Shown: positions 1-7,672, counted from the stretch's first letter. The stretch: 8,152 nt of DNA from Pseudomonadota bacterium (GCA_030671915.1 DAOVHN010000085.1:1-8152), one strand, 5' to 3'. Notes: generated by a model not told the origin, from the sequence alone. A program made the numbers and translations.

Positions 1-1266
1 CGCCATTTCCCCGGGTTTGTAAATGTTGCGCAGATCCACCATCACCGGCTGTTTCAGCAAGGATTTGACGCGCGGCAGGTCAAGCAGCCGGAACTGGTTC
101 CATTCGGTGATAATGACGACCGCGGCGGCGCCTTCCATGGTCTGGTATGCGTCGTCGCACCATTCGATTCCCGTCAGCAGTTTTTTCGCCTCTTCCATGC
201 CCTCGGGATCGTAGGCGCGAACGACCGCCCCCGCCTCCCGCAGCGCCGGCAGGATATCCAGGCTGGGGGCATCGCGCATATCGTCGGTATTAGGCTTGAA
301 GGTCAGCCCCAGGACGGCGATCGTCTTGCCCTCCACCGAACCGCCACAGGCCTCGACCACCTTGCCGGCCATCGCCTTCTTGCGGGCATCGTTGATGCCG
401 ACCACCGTCTCGACGATGTGCACGGGCGTGCCGAATTGCTCGGCGGTGCGCACCAGCGCCAGGGTATCCTTGGGAAAGCACGATCCGCCATAGCCAGGCC
501 CGGCATGCAGGAATTTCGAGCCGATACGGCCGTCGAGTCCGATGCCGCGGGCCACGTCCTGCACATTGGCGCCGACCTTCTCGCACAGATCGGCGATCTC
601 GTTGATGAAGGTTATCTTGACCGCAAGGAAACTGTTGGCCGCGTATTTGGTAAGTTCGGCGGTCTGGCGGGCGGTAAACAATATCGGCGTTTCCGTCAGG
701 TAGAGCGGCCTGTAGAGCTCACGCATGACCTCCTGCGCCCGCTCGCTCAAGGTACCGATAACCACGCGGTCGGGCCGCATGAAATCGCCGATGGCCGATC
801 CCTCGCGCAGGAACTCCGGGTTTGAAACCACATCGAACTCGGCATCGGGCCGGGTCCGGCGGATTATTTCCTCGACCTCGTCTCCGGTTCCGACCGGCAC
901 CGTCGATTTGGTGACGATGACCGTATAGCCGTCCAGCGCCCGCGCGATATCCTCCGCGGCCGCATACACATAGGACAGGTCGGCGTGACCGTCGCCGCGA
1001 CGGCTGGGCGTGCCGACGGCAATGAAGACGGCATCGGCCCCGGCCACCGCGGGCGCCAACTCGGTCGTGAACGTCAGGCGTCCGGCTTCCCTGTTGCTCG
1101 CCACCAGTTGATTCAGGCCCGGTTCGAAAATCGGGATTTCGCCGGCATTCAGCCGCGCGATCTTGCCCTCGTCCGTATCGACGCAGGTCACATGGACGCC
1201 GAATTCCGAAAAGCATGCACCGGACACGAGTCCCACGTAGCCGGCGCCAATCATTGTCACGCGCAT
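1..1266 (-). CDS. ugd: UDP-glucose 6-dehydrogenase, C-terminus cut by window edge
   Basis: The enzyme oxidises UDP-glucose to UDP-glucuronate with two NAD+, feeding capsule, exopolysaccharide or lipid A modification; it is cytosolic. The frame is open from ATG at 1266 to the window edge (422 residues), and family members are usually about 430-440, so only a short tail is missing. Visible landmarks are the Rossmann motif GAGYVGL at residues 7-13, GTP…G.ADLSYV near 85-100, TKSTVPVGT at 119-127, SNPEFLREG near 148-156, and the catalytic motif GPGYGGSCFPKD with nucleophile Cys263. GLTFKPNTDDMRD near 320-332 marks the C-terminal UDP-binding domain. The start is preceded by a strong Shine-Dalgarno (GAGGTGG). 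It lies 36 bp downstream of galU, which supplies its substrate, so the two are almost certainly co-transcribed. Confidence 0.97.
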   Translation of the reverse strand, partial: MRVTMIGAGYVGLVSGACFSEFGVHVTCVDTDEGKIARLNAGEIPIFEPGLNQLVASNREAGRLTFTTELAPAVAGADAVFIAVGTPSRRGDGHADLSYVYAAAEDIARALDGYTVIVTKSTVPVGTGDEVEEIIRRTRPDAEFDVVSNPEFLREGSAIGDFMRPDRVVIGTLSERAQEVMRELYRPLYLTETPILFTARQTAELTKYAANSFLAVKITFINEIADLCEKVGANVQDVARGIGLDGRIGSKFLHAGPGYGGSCFPKDTLALVRTAEQFGTPVHIVETVVGINDARKKAMAGKVVEACGGSVEGKTIAVLGLTFKPNTDDMRDAPSLDILPALREAGAVVRAYDPEGMEEAKKLLTGIEWCDDAYQTMEGAAAVVIITEWNQFRLLDLPRVKSLLKQPVMVDLRNIYKPGEMA

Positions 1267-1302
1267 TTAAATTCCACCTCGAAAATCGTTGGCCGCACGA
1301 AT

Positions 1303-2178
1303 TCAGGAACCGGCATAATCGTTCAATATCCGGCGGACACCTTCGGCCATGTCGTCGCGTTGCAGCGCAAAAGCCAGGTTGGCCTCGAAAAAGCCCAGCT
1401 TGTCGCCGCAATCGAACCGCCGCCCCTGGACACGCAAACCGTGGAACGGCTTGCCACCGATCATACGCGCCATGGCGTCCGTAAGCTGGATTTCGCCGCC
1501 CGCGCCGGCCTTCCCTTCGGCAAGAAAGTCGAAGATCTCGGGTTGCAGTATATACCGCCCGATGATCGACAGGTTGGACGGCGCATCCTCGGGCGCCGGC
1601 TTTTCCACCAACCCCCTCACCGCGACCATGTCGCCATCCTCTTCACCGACATCCAGGATGCCGTAACGGTCCGTTTGTTCGCGCGGCACCTCTGTCACGG
1701 CGACGACGTTGCCGCCGGTCCGGTCGTAGGCTTCCACCAGTTGTTGCATGCAGGGCTTGTCGGACAGGAACAGGTCGTCGGCCAGCAGCACCGCGAAGGG
1801 CTCGTCGCCCACCAGTGCGCGCGCGCAGTGAACCGCATGCCCCAGACCCAGCGCCTCGCCCTGGCGCGTATAGGCGACACGGCTGTTCGCCGGGCGGACG
1901 CCGCGGACATCCGCCAGCCGGCCGTCGGCCCCGCGTTGCTTCAGCATGTATTCCAGTTCGAAGGATACGTCGAAATGATCCTCGATCGCCTGTTTGGCGC
2001 GGCCGGTGACGAAAATGAAATCCTCGATCCCCGCCGCGGCGGCCTCCTCCACCGCATACTGAATCAACGGCTTGTCGACCACCGGCAGCATTTCCTTGGG
2101 CATCGCCTTGGTCGCGGGCAGGAAGCGCGTTCCCAGCCCGCCGACCGGGAATACAGCCTTGCGAATCCGTTTTGTCAT
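1303..2178 (-). CDS. galU: UTP-glucose-1-phosphate uridylyltransferase
   Basis: This cytosolic enzyme makes UDP-glucose and pyrophosphate from UTP and glucose-1-phosphate. At 291 residues it is a normal full-length bacterial GalU. The N-terminal nucleotidyltransferase signature runs from residue 11 (PVGGLGTRFLPATK) through PKEMLPVVDKP at 27-37. GLGHAV is at 111-116, the metal-binding LLADDL at 131-136, VEKP at 191-194, GEIQLTDAM at 228-236 and FDCGDKLG at 255-262. ATG at 2178 begins right at the conserved N-terminus, with a GGAAG ribosome site about 11 nt upstream. It is the first gene of a galU-ugd pair on the minus strand. I found no convincing sigma-70 promoter in the gap upstream. Confidence 0.97.
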   Translation of the reverse strand: MTKRIRKAVFPVGGLGTRFLPATKAMPKEMLPVVDKPLIQYAVEEAAAAGIEDFIFVTGRAKQAIEDHFDVSFELEYMLKQRGADGRLADVRGVRPANSRVAYTRQGEALGLGHAVHCARALVGDEPFAVLLADDLFLSDKPCMQQLVEAYDRTGGNVVAVTEVPREQTDRYGILDVGEEDGDMVAVRGLVEKPAPEDAPSNLSIIGRYILQPEIFDFLAEGKAGAGGEIQLTDAMARMIGGKPFHGLRVQGRRFDCGDKLGFFEANLAFALQRDDMAEGVRRILNDYAGS

Positions 2179-2265
2179 GTAATTCGAATCTTCCAGAGCT
2201 TTAAAGCGATCTCAAAGCAGTTTTCTGCCACGCCGCCCGGACCGATGCAAGCCATAGCGCCGCGC

Positions 2266-2282
2266 CGCGGCAGGGTGCCGCG
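2266..2282. other. GC-rich hairpin in the galU leader / PIMT 3' region
   Basis: CGCGGCA at 2266-2272 and TGCCGCG at 2276-2282 form a perfect 7-bp inverted repeat around a GGG loop. No T-run follows on either strand, so it is not a standard intrinsic terminator. It lies 88 bp upstream of the galU start and about 210 bp past the PIMT stop. It may stabilise a transcript end or may simply reflect high GC. Confidence 0.35.
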
Positions 2283-2442
2283 ACATGACCGGCGTGTCCG
2301 CAATGGAGTTTCGGGGGAGTCAGCGCTTATGGAGTGATGGCCGGGCGTGGGGGTTGTCGTAGGTGTGGGCGACGTTCCAGGCGGGGACGGTGTATAAACT
2401 CTAACTGTTTGTTATTACTGTGAGAAACGGCAAATTAGTTAT

Positions 2443-2463
2443 ATTGTCCCCGGAATTCCCGCG
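2443..2463. repeat. Possible mobile-element scrap (TGTCCCCGGAATTC-type)
   Basis: ATTGTCCCCGGAATTCCCG sits just beyond the PIMT stop, inside an AT-rich patch that contrasts with its GC-rich surroundings. From memory, TGTCCCCGGAATTC-like stretches often occur next to REP-associated (Y1) transposase genes in proteobacteria; this is recollection and not a database match. A shortened direct copy lacking the central CCGG, TTGTCC-AATTCCCG, occurs at 3903-3916. No transposase is encoded nearby. Confidence 0.25.
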
Positions 2464-2494
2464 ATTGGGTATCACACACGGCTAAGCGCCTGGT

Positions 2495-3208
2495 TCATGA
2501 TCCCTGCTCCTCTGGAACGCCATACTTTCCGTGCAGATTGACGTACAGCACCTGGCAGACAAACTCTTGGCAAACACCGGTCGCGGATTTTTCGAAAACA
2601 GTCAAATCTTGCCCGTCGGCCGTGATCACGGGCGCAATGAGCCTCCCGCCAATGGCAAGCTGCTCCAGCAGTGGCGTAGGAATCTCGGTACAGGCGGCCG
2701 TGACGGCGATCCGGTCGTAGGGCTGTAGCTCGGGATAGCCGAAGCCGCCGTCGGCCTGTACCAGCACGACATCCTTGTAACCGGCCTTTACGAGATTGGC
2801 CTTGGCGTATTCGAAGGTCAAACGGTCGATCTCCATGGCGACCACCAGGCCCTCGTCGCCCACTACCTCGCGTGCGACCGCCGTACCATAGCCAGAGCCC
2901 AGACCGACCTCGAGAAACCTGTGGCCCTGGTCCAGTCCCAGGGGTTCATAGAAAAGTGGATAGCTGTGCGGACAGGAGATGGTCGCCGAGATGCCCGGCA
3001 GCGGCAAGGGGACCTCAAGGTAGGCATAGTCCCGGTATGGCTCTGGAATGAAATCTTCCCGCGGCACCTTCAACAGGGCCTGTCTGATGCGCTCGGATTT
3101 GAGCAGACCCTCCTCAATCAACCAGGCGACCTTCTCCTGGCGCTCCCGGGCAAGAGCCTCCTTGCTCTTGCTCGGCTCCTTTGGTGGTGGGATGCGCCAG
3201 CCATACAT
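2495..3208 (-). CDS. Protein-L-isoaspartate O-methyltransferase family protein
   Basis: The family uses S-adenosylmethionine to methylate L-isoaspartyl residues in damaged proteins, starting their repair in the cytosol. The 237-residue product has a charged N-terminal extension (about 1-35). It is followed by the family's RVPREDF-like segment (KVPREDFIPE, 48-56), the substrate-loop motif ATISCP (75-80), SAM motif I FLEVGLGSGYGTAV (98-111), the acidic end of the next strand VAMEID (123-128), and QADGGFGYPELQPYDRI (151-167). IPTPLLEQLAIGGRLIAPV (176-194) completes the fold. Motif I has Leu where most bacterial PIMTs have Thr (G-T-GSGY), and the loop is ATISCPHSYPLFYEPL instead of the usual QTISQP; this may mark a divergent subgroup. 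It starts 14 bp after the DJ-1/PfpI stop, so the two form one operon. I leave out a gene symbol because it is not the classical pcm in its surE/nlpD context. Confidence 0.9.
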   Translation of the reverse strand: MYGWRIPPPKEPSKSKEALARERQEKVAWLIEEGLLKSERIRQALLKVPREDFIPEPYRDYAYLEVPLPLPGISATISCPHSYPLFYEPLGLDQGHRFLEVGLGSGYGTAVAREVVGDEGLVVAMEIDRLTFEYAKANLVKAGYKDVVLVQADGGFGYPELQPYDRIAVTAACTEIPTPLLEQLAIGGRLIAPVITADGQDLTVFEKSATGVCQEFVCQVLYVNLHGKYGVPEEQGS

Positions 3209-3222
3209 GATTTTTCCGGTCC

Positions 3223-3747
3223 TCAGCGCGACAGGCCCATGATCCCGAAAATCGCCCGCATGAAGGCCGGGATGTCGGCCGGCTGGCGCGAAGTGATGAG
3301 GTTGTCGTCGACCACCACCTCGCGGTCCAGGTATTCTACACCCGCAGCCTCCAACTCCTGCCTCATGTCACGGTAGCAGGTGGCCGTGCGTCCGGCCAGC
3401 AGGCCGGTGGCTATTAACACCTGGGGGCCATGGCAGATCGCGGCCACGGGCTTATCGGCCTGAAGAAAATGCCGGGCGATGGCCACTGCTTCGGGGTCCT
3501 TTCGCAGGCTGGCCGGCGCCTTGCCGCCGGGCAACAGCAGCAGGCCATAGTCCTCCGGGCGCACGGCGTCGAGCGCCAACCCGACGCTCACTTTGTGGCC
3601 GTGCTTGCCGGTGATCAGTCCTTTTTTCGGCGCGGCTATGTCCACCTCCACCCCCTTCGCCTGCAACTGGCGCAGCGGCTGGGCGAGTTCGCTGTCTTCA
3701 AAACGGTCGGAACTGATGATCAGGGCTCGCATGTTGACCCGCATCAC
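3223..3747 (-). CDS. DJ-1/PfpI family protein (putative stress hydrolase/deglycase)
   Basis: A DJ-1/PfpI superfamily protein of up to 174 residues with a flavodoxin-like fold. Counting from the GTG at 3747, the conserved acidic residue lies in RFEDSE (15-20), PGGKAP is at 73-78, and the nucleophile elbow AICHGPQ (103-109) carries Cys105 followed by His106, the arrangement of PfpI/YhbO-type enzymes. Family members have been described as proteases, glyoxalases/deglycases or chaperones; the sequence does not choose between these. Start choice is uncertain: GTG 3747, ATG 3744 or ATG 3732. The last begins MRALIISSD, where most homologues begin, while the first two have a weak GGA 7-10 nt upstream. 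The upstream stretch is full of inverted repeats and may control translation. It is the first gene of the operon with the PIMT, fitting a shared protein-repair role. Confidence 0.93.
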   Translation of the reverse strand: MMRVNMRALIISSDRFEDSELAQPLRQLQAKGVEVDIAAPKKGLITGKHGHKVSVGLALDAVRPEDYGLLLLPGGKAPASLRKDPEAVAIARHFLQADKPVAAICHGPQVLIATGLLAGRTATCYRDMRQELEAAGVEYLDREVVVDDNLITSRQPADIPAFMRAIFGIMGLSR

Positions 3748-3805
3748 TGATAAGTCCAGCTCTTATCAGAGAGTCTGGCAGTCTTGCAGCCAGCAGGACT
3801 GGACA
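3747..3805 (-). promoter_or_regulatory. Structured leader with two competing folds ahead of the DJ-1/PIMT operon
   Basis: Read as minus-strand RNA, two mutually exclusive arrangements appear. Fold A is a three-way junction. An outer stem pairs 3799-3804 with 3754-3759 (GTCCAG/CTGGAC). A second stem pairs 3789-3793 with 3775-3779 (CTGGC/GCCAG, 9-nt loop). A third pairs 3768-3771 with 3760-3763 (CTCT/AGAG, 4-nt loop). Fold B is a perfect 8-bp hairpin, CTGATAAG/CTTATCAG (3762-3769 with 3747-3754, 7-nt loop), which ends exactly at the possible GTG start and uses strands needed by fold A. Such competition is typical of translational switches. The 8-bp palindrome could equally be a protein operator. 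No known riboswitch class is recognised. Confidence 0.4.
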
Positions 3806-3811
3806 ACGGAT

Positions 3812-3841
3812 AGAATATGCCGGGTCTTGTCGGGCAGGCAA
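3812..3841 (-). promoter_or_regulatory. Candidate sigma-70 promoter for the DJ-1/PIMT operon
   Basis: On the minus strand TTGCCT (3836-3841) and TATTCT (3812-3817) are separated by 18 bp; each matches four of six consensus positions. The implied start point is near 3805, one base before the outer stem of the structured leader, which would give a 5' untranslated region of about 58-73 nt. The agreement is suggestive, but the individual boxes are weak. Confidence 0.35.
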
Positions 3842-3859
3842 GATGTCCGCTCAGGGTCT

Positions 3860-4017
3860 AGGCTGTGTGAAAACACCGGCGAAACCAGATGGCGGGGTAA
3901 ATTTGTCCAATTCCCGAAGGCACTATTTTCTAAGTCATTGATTTAATTTACTGTAATAATTCGATGAATGGGTGAATATTCCGCTTGGAGCGCTCGAAGA
4001 TAGTTTTCACACAGCCT
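3860..4017. mobile_element. MITE-like element, 158 bp with perfect 15-bp terminal inverted repeats
   Basis: AGGCTGTGTGAAAAC at 3860-3874 is exactly matched in reverse complement by GTTTTCACACAGCCT at 4003-4017. The immediate flanks are GGGTCT (3854-3859) and GGGTCA (4018-4023), a 6-bp target-site duplication with one mismatch. The 128-bp interior is AT-richer than its surroundings and encodes no transposase, so this is a non-autonomous element or the fused ends of an insertion sequence that lost its middle. The ends look like bacterial DDE-type insertion-sequence ends, but I cannot assign a family. It lies between the promoter of the DJ-1/PIMT operon and the FNR-type promoter of the DUF465 gene. 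Confidence 0.75.
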
Positions 4018-4118
4018 GGGTCACAACCAGCCTCACTCGGTACGCAGCCGACAGGTCTGCTCTCAAGAGTGAAGCTGACGTGATCGGCCGAAAAACAGAC
4101 CCTAATCCCCGGTTACCT

Positions 4119-4132
4119 TTGATCTGGGTCAT
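4119..4132 (+). promoter_or_regulatory. FNR/FixK-type activator site upstream of the DUF465 gene
   Basis: TTGATctggGTCAT matches the FNR/FixK consensus TTGAT-N4-ATCAA except at two right-arm positions; G at the first is common in alphaproteobacterial sites. Its centre (between 4125 and 4126) is exactly 41.5 bp upstream of the start point at 4167 implied by the TTTAAT box at 4155-4160. That is the classical class II activator position. Which CRP/FNR-family protein would bind (FNR, FixK, NnrR and so on) cannot be told from the site. Confidence 0.55.
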
Positions 4133-4154
4133 GTGCGCTGCCGACCTTCCGTGC

Positions 4155-4160
4155 TTTAAT
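4155..4160 (+). promoter_or_regulatory. Candidate -10 box of the DUF465 gene
   Basis: TTTAAT matches five of six positions of TATAAT. No -35 box is seen at the usual spacing, as expected for an activator-dependent class II promoter. The implied start point near 4167 gives a leader of about 72 nt before ATG 4239. Confidence 0.5.
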
Positions 4161-4168
4161 GTTTGGCG

Positions 4169-4182
4169 TTGACCACAGTCAT
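4169..4182 (+). promoter_or_regulatory. Second, weaker FNR-like half-palindrome
   Basis: TTGACcacaGTCAT has the same N4 spacing and the same GTCAT right arm as the site at 4119-4132, and its centre is exactly 50 bp downstream of it. It would lie just past the predicted start point, a position where a bound regulator would repress. It has more departures from consensus and may be chance. Confidence 0.25.
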
Positions 4183-4238
4183 CAATTTGTCCCTGCTTTC
4201 CAGGGCAGAACGGAACGGCGCCAGGGGGTCGTTGGCAA

Positions 4239-4481
4239 ATGGTATATAAACAGGAAAATCTGATAAGGCAGTTTCAAGGGTACGAGCAGCAGATTCTCAA
4301 ACTGGCAGCATCCAGTCCGGAGTTTGATAACCTTGCGACCGAATATGAGACGCTCCGCGAAAAGATCCATGAATTGGAAGCGTCCGGCGATGTCGGCCCG
4401 GATTACACGGACCTCTGCAACCGCCGGGATGATCTGCAGGAAACGCTGGTTATCATGATGCAAGAGTCGGAAAGCGCCTGA
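4239..4481 (+). CDS. Small YdcH/DUF465-like coiled-coil protein
   Basis: An 80-residue, highly charged, soluble, probably helical protein without signal peptide or membrane segment. It carries the spaced pattern of the YdcH/DUF465 family: a P-x-F-x-x-L start (SPEFDNLATEY, about 26-36), YETLREKIHELEAS (36-49) as the first heptad helix, a short Gly-Asp linker, then Y…L…R.DDLQE (56-69) as the second helix; these would pair as an antiparallel coiled coil. The family is abundant in proteobacteria and has no firmly established function. ATG 4239 is preceded by a GGGGG run about 10 nt upstream. It is the only plus-strand gene here, alone in its transcription unit, with an FNR-type site at class II distance, so a role under low oxygen is inferred. 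Family assignment is by pattern only. Confidence 0.75.
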   Translation: MVYKQENLIRQFQGYEQQILKLAASSPEFDNLATEYETLREKIHELEASGDVGPDYTDLCNRRDDLQETLVIMMQESESA

Positions 4482-4810
4482 CTCTGTGCCAGACGCAAAT
4501 CGTCTACCGTCGCCACCGATTTCGACCCGGAAACCTCCCAAAAGCATTCTCGACGTACTCGCGCTTTGCGCTAGGCTTCCGAGACATCGGGAAATTTCTT
4601 GCGCAGTGGAACATTGAACCGCCCCTCGAGACTATTCGTTAGGGGGCGAAGGTTTCGCGTTGCGGCTGCTGACAAGATTCGCAAGACCGCAGATACGACT
4701 GCTCCCCACTGGACGAGACGTTCATTCGGTCCTCCTCCGTACGCTTCTGTTCTTCCAAACATCAGCTTCGCAAGGCAGGATCGAATGAACAACCTACTGA
4801 GACATCACAT
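4482..4810. other. Intergenic gap between the DUF465 gene and the 3' end of groEL
   Basis: About 329 bp between two convergent genes. Short open frames on both strands (about 4571-4814) have no ribosome site, start at TTG on the minus strand and resemble no family I know, so none is annotated. Weak stems occur at 4491-4505 (AGACG/CGTCT) and 4620-4648 (CGCCCC/GGGGCG, 17-nt loop) and could end either transcript, but neither is followed by a T-run. Confidence 0.5.
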
Positions 4811-6535
<1,725 letters not shown>

Positions 6536-6538
6536 TCA

Positions 6539-6552
6539 TTGATCCACGTCAA
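6539..6552 (-). promoter_or_regulatory. FNR/FixK-type site upstream of groEL
   Basis: TTGATccacGTCAA matches the consensus TTGAT-N4-ATCAA at nine of ten arm positions, and the G variant is common in alphaproteobacterial FNR/FixK sites. It is centred about 109 bp upstream of the groEL ATG. The next gene on the other side is convergent, with its 3' end about 400 bp away, so groEL is the only sensible target. The identity of the regulator cannot be read from the site. Confidence 0.6.
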
Positions 6553-6571
6553 CGCGCCCTAGGCTCCGGGC

Positions 6572-6587
6572 GCGGGCATCCGCCCGC
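6572..6587. repeat. Perfect GC hairpin GCGGGC-ATCC-GCCCGC
   Basis: GCGGGC (6572-6577) and GCCCGC (6582-6587) form a perfect 6-bp stem with a 4-nt loop, 20 bp beyond the FNR-type site and next to the larger palindrome at 6595-6620. No T-run follows. It may be part of the same repetitive element or a weak transcript-end structure. Confidence 0.45.
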
Positions 6588-6594
6588 TTGGCTC

Positions 6595-6620
6595 CTCGTC
6601 CTTCGACAGACAAGGATGAG
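6595..6620. repeat. REP-like palindrome (CTCGTCCTT…AAGGATGAG)
   Basis: CTCGTCCTT (6595-6603) pairs with AAGGATGAG (6612-6620) around an 8-nt loop with one G-T wobble. It closely resembles the dispersed palindrome CTCATCCTTCGACA…AGGATGAG that I recall as common in alphaproteobacterial intergenic regions. It lies between the groEL promoter and the J-protein terminator region, a typical place for such repeats. Confidence 0.6.
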
Positions 6621-6953
6621 GCAGGCTCGGACGCGCGGTCGCGCTTGCCTCCCCTTCGGGTCGGGGGTTTCCCCGCATACCTCTTTCCTACCTGTCCGCT
6701 ACGCCTTGCATTGCCTTTTCATGCACCTTTCATACTCCCCGCATACACTCCACCTGTATCTTTTCTGCCTGCGAACTGCATCTTTCGTCCGCCGGGGCGT
6801 GAATCGCCCGCGGAAACCCTGATATCGCCGCCGGATCGCCCCCGTGCCCGAGCGCCCGAATCTACACAAATCTACGTCGCCCCCGGTGCGGCCAGGATCG
6901 CCGTTTTCGACAATGACGGCACGCCGGATATCGCCGCTCCGGCCGTTTCGGCG

Positions 6954-7667
6954 TCATCCGCCGAGCAGAGCATCCTTCGCCTCGTTGATCTTGGAGGCCA
7001 GGTAGTCCGATCCGCCATGGTCGGGATGCGCCTGTTTCATCAGCCTCCGGTGCGCGGCGCGGATTTCCGCCTCCGTGGCGCCGGCCGGCAATCCCAGAAC
7101 CCGCAAGGCCTCGTCCCGCGCCATCGCGCCGTTTTGAGGCGCGCGCCGGCCCTCGCCGGTATCGCCACCGCCATGCCACTCGTCGCCATAAGTCCGGTCG
7201 AGATAACTGGTCAGAACGCTCACCGATTGTGTATCCCCGGCGGCCTGAACCTCCCGCAACAGCCCCCTGAGTTCATCCAGCGGCATGTCCGACAGCATCA
7301 TTCCCGCGAATGCCCCGGCGGTCACCCGGCCGTCGAGCGCGCCGCTGTCGTGATCGAAGGTCATGTCCAGGCAGTCGGTGGTCACGTTGGATTGCTGGCC
7401 GCCGGAATCGTCCCAGTCGCCCGCCGGCCGCCGGCGCTGGCGCCGGCGCGCCAGGATGGCCAGGATCAGGGGGGCCAGCGGCGCGATCACGCCCAGCAGC
7501 CACGGCAGGCGGCCGGTCGCGACCATCGCCAGCACTACCGCCACGGCCAGCCAGGCCACGCCGAGCCTGATGCCACGCGCCAGGCTGGCCGGGTTGGCGT
7601 GCACGAACCAGCGGATCGCCAGCACTCCCACCATGATCGAAAGCAGAAGGATACCTGCCCAGGCCAT
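6954..7667 (-). CDS. Membrane-anchored C-terminal J-domain protein, Tim14/Pam18-like
   Basis: A 237-residue co-chaperone expected to stimulate an Hsp70 (DnaK) at the inner membrane. Three hydrophobic stretches (about 3-20, 35-50 and 53-73) are followed by a basic cluster ARRRQRRR (73-80). A middle region (about 97-160) holds CLDMTFDHDSG and LDGRV.AG.FAG, then a linker leads to a J domain at 183-237 with the essential HPD at 214-216. The J domain ends at the C-terminus with GGSDYLASKINEAKDALLGG, strikingly like the end of mitochondrial Tim14/Pam18 (GGSPY.A.KINEAKD.L). ATG 7667 is chosen because it opens the first membrane helix; an upstream in-frame extension overlaps the VWA-like gene and is implausible. 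It starts 5 nt after that gene's stop, so the two are translationally linked. Related alphaproteobacterial proteins have been discussed as forerunners of the mitochondrial import motor. Confidence 0.92.
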   Translation of the reverse strand: MAWAGILLLSIMVGVLAIRWFVHANPASLARGIRLGVAWLAVAVVLAMVATGRLPWLLGVIAPLAPLILAILARRRQRRRPAGDWDDSGGQQSNVTTDCLDMTFDHDSGALDGRVTAGAFAGMMLSDMPLDELRGLLREVQAAGDTQSVSVLTSYLDRTYGDEWHGGGDTGEGRRAPQNGAMARDEALRVLGLPAGATEAEIRAAHRRLMKQAHPDHGGSDYLASKINEAKDALLGG

Positions 7668-7672
7668 TGGTA

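Larger units (their letters stand above)
2179..2494. other. Intergenic gap between galU and the PIMT gene
   Basis: About 316 bp without a credible gene. It is GC-rich near galU and turns AT-rich at 2395-2445. It should contain the end of the PIMT transcript and the galU promoter, but no U-tract terminator and no clear -35/-10 pair could be picked out. It includes a GC-rich hairpin (2266-2282) and the stretch ATTGTCCCCGGAATTCCC (2443-2460), listed separately. Confidence 0.6.
6555..6953. other. Intergenic gap between groEL promoter and J-protein 3' end
   Basis: About 400 bp with no credible gene. It holds two palindromes at the groEL side (6572-6587 and 6595-6620), a short stem CCCC/GGGG around 6652-6667, and a GCCG/CGGC stem (6942-6952) just past the J-protein stop. 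The last two lack a T-run. The middle (6680-6780) is pyrimidine-rich on the plus strand without visible structure. Confidence 0.5.

Noticed and set aside
985..2337. 450-codon plus-strand open frame
   Set aside because: Antisense to galU and ugd, both unmistakable; open only because of GC-rich codon bias. Its product is His/Arg/Gly-rich without a recognisable domain.
3972..4172. 66-codon plus-strand open frame
   Set aside because: It begins inside the MITE-like element, crosses its terminal repeat and contains the FNR-type site and -10 box, so it is promoter DNA and not a gene.
4620..4648. CGCCCC/GGGGCG stem as terminator of groEL or the DUF465 gene
   Set aside because: Loop of 17 nt, no T-run on either strand, and more than 130 bp from both stops.
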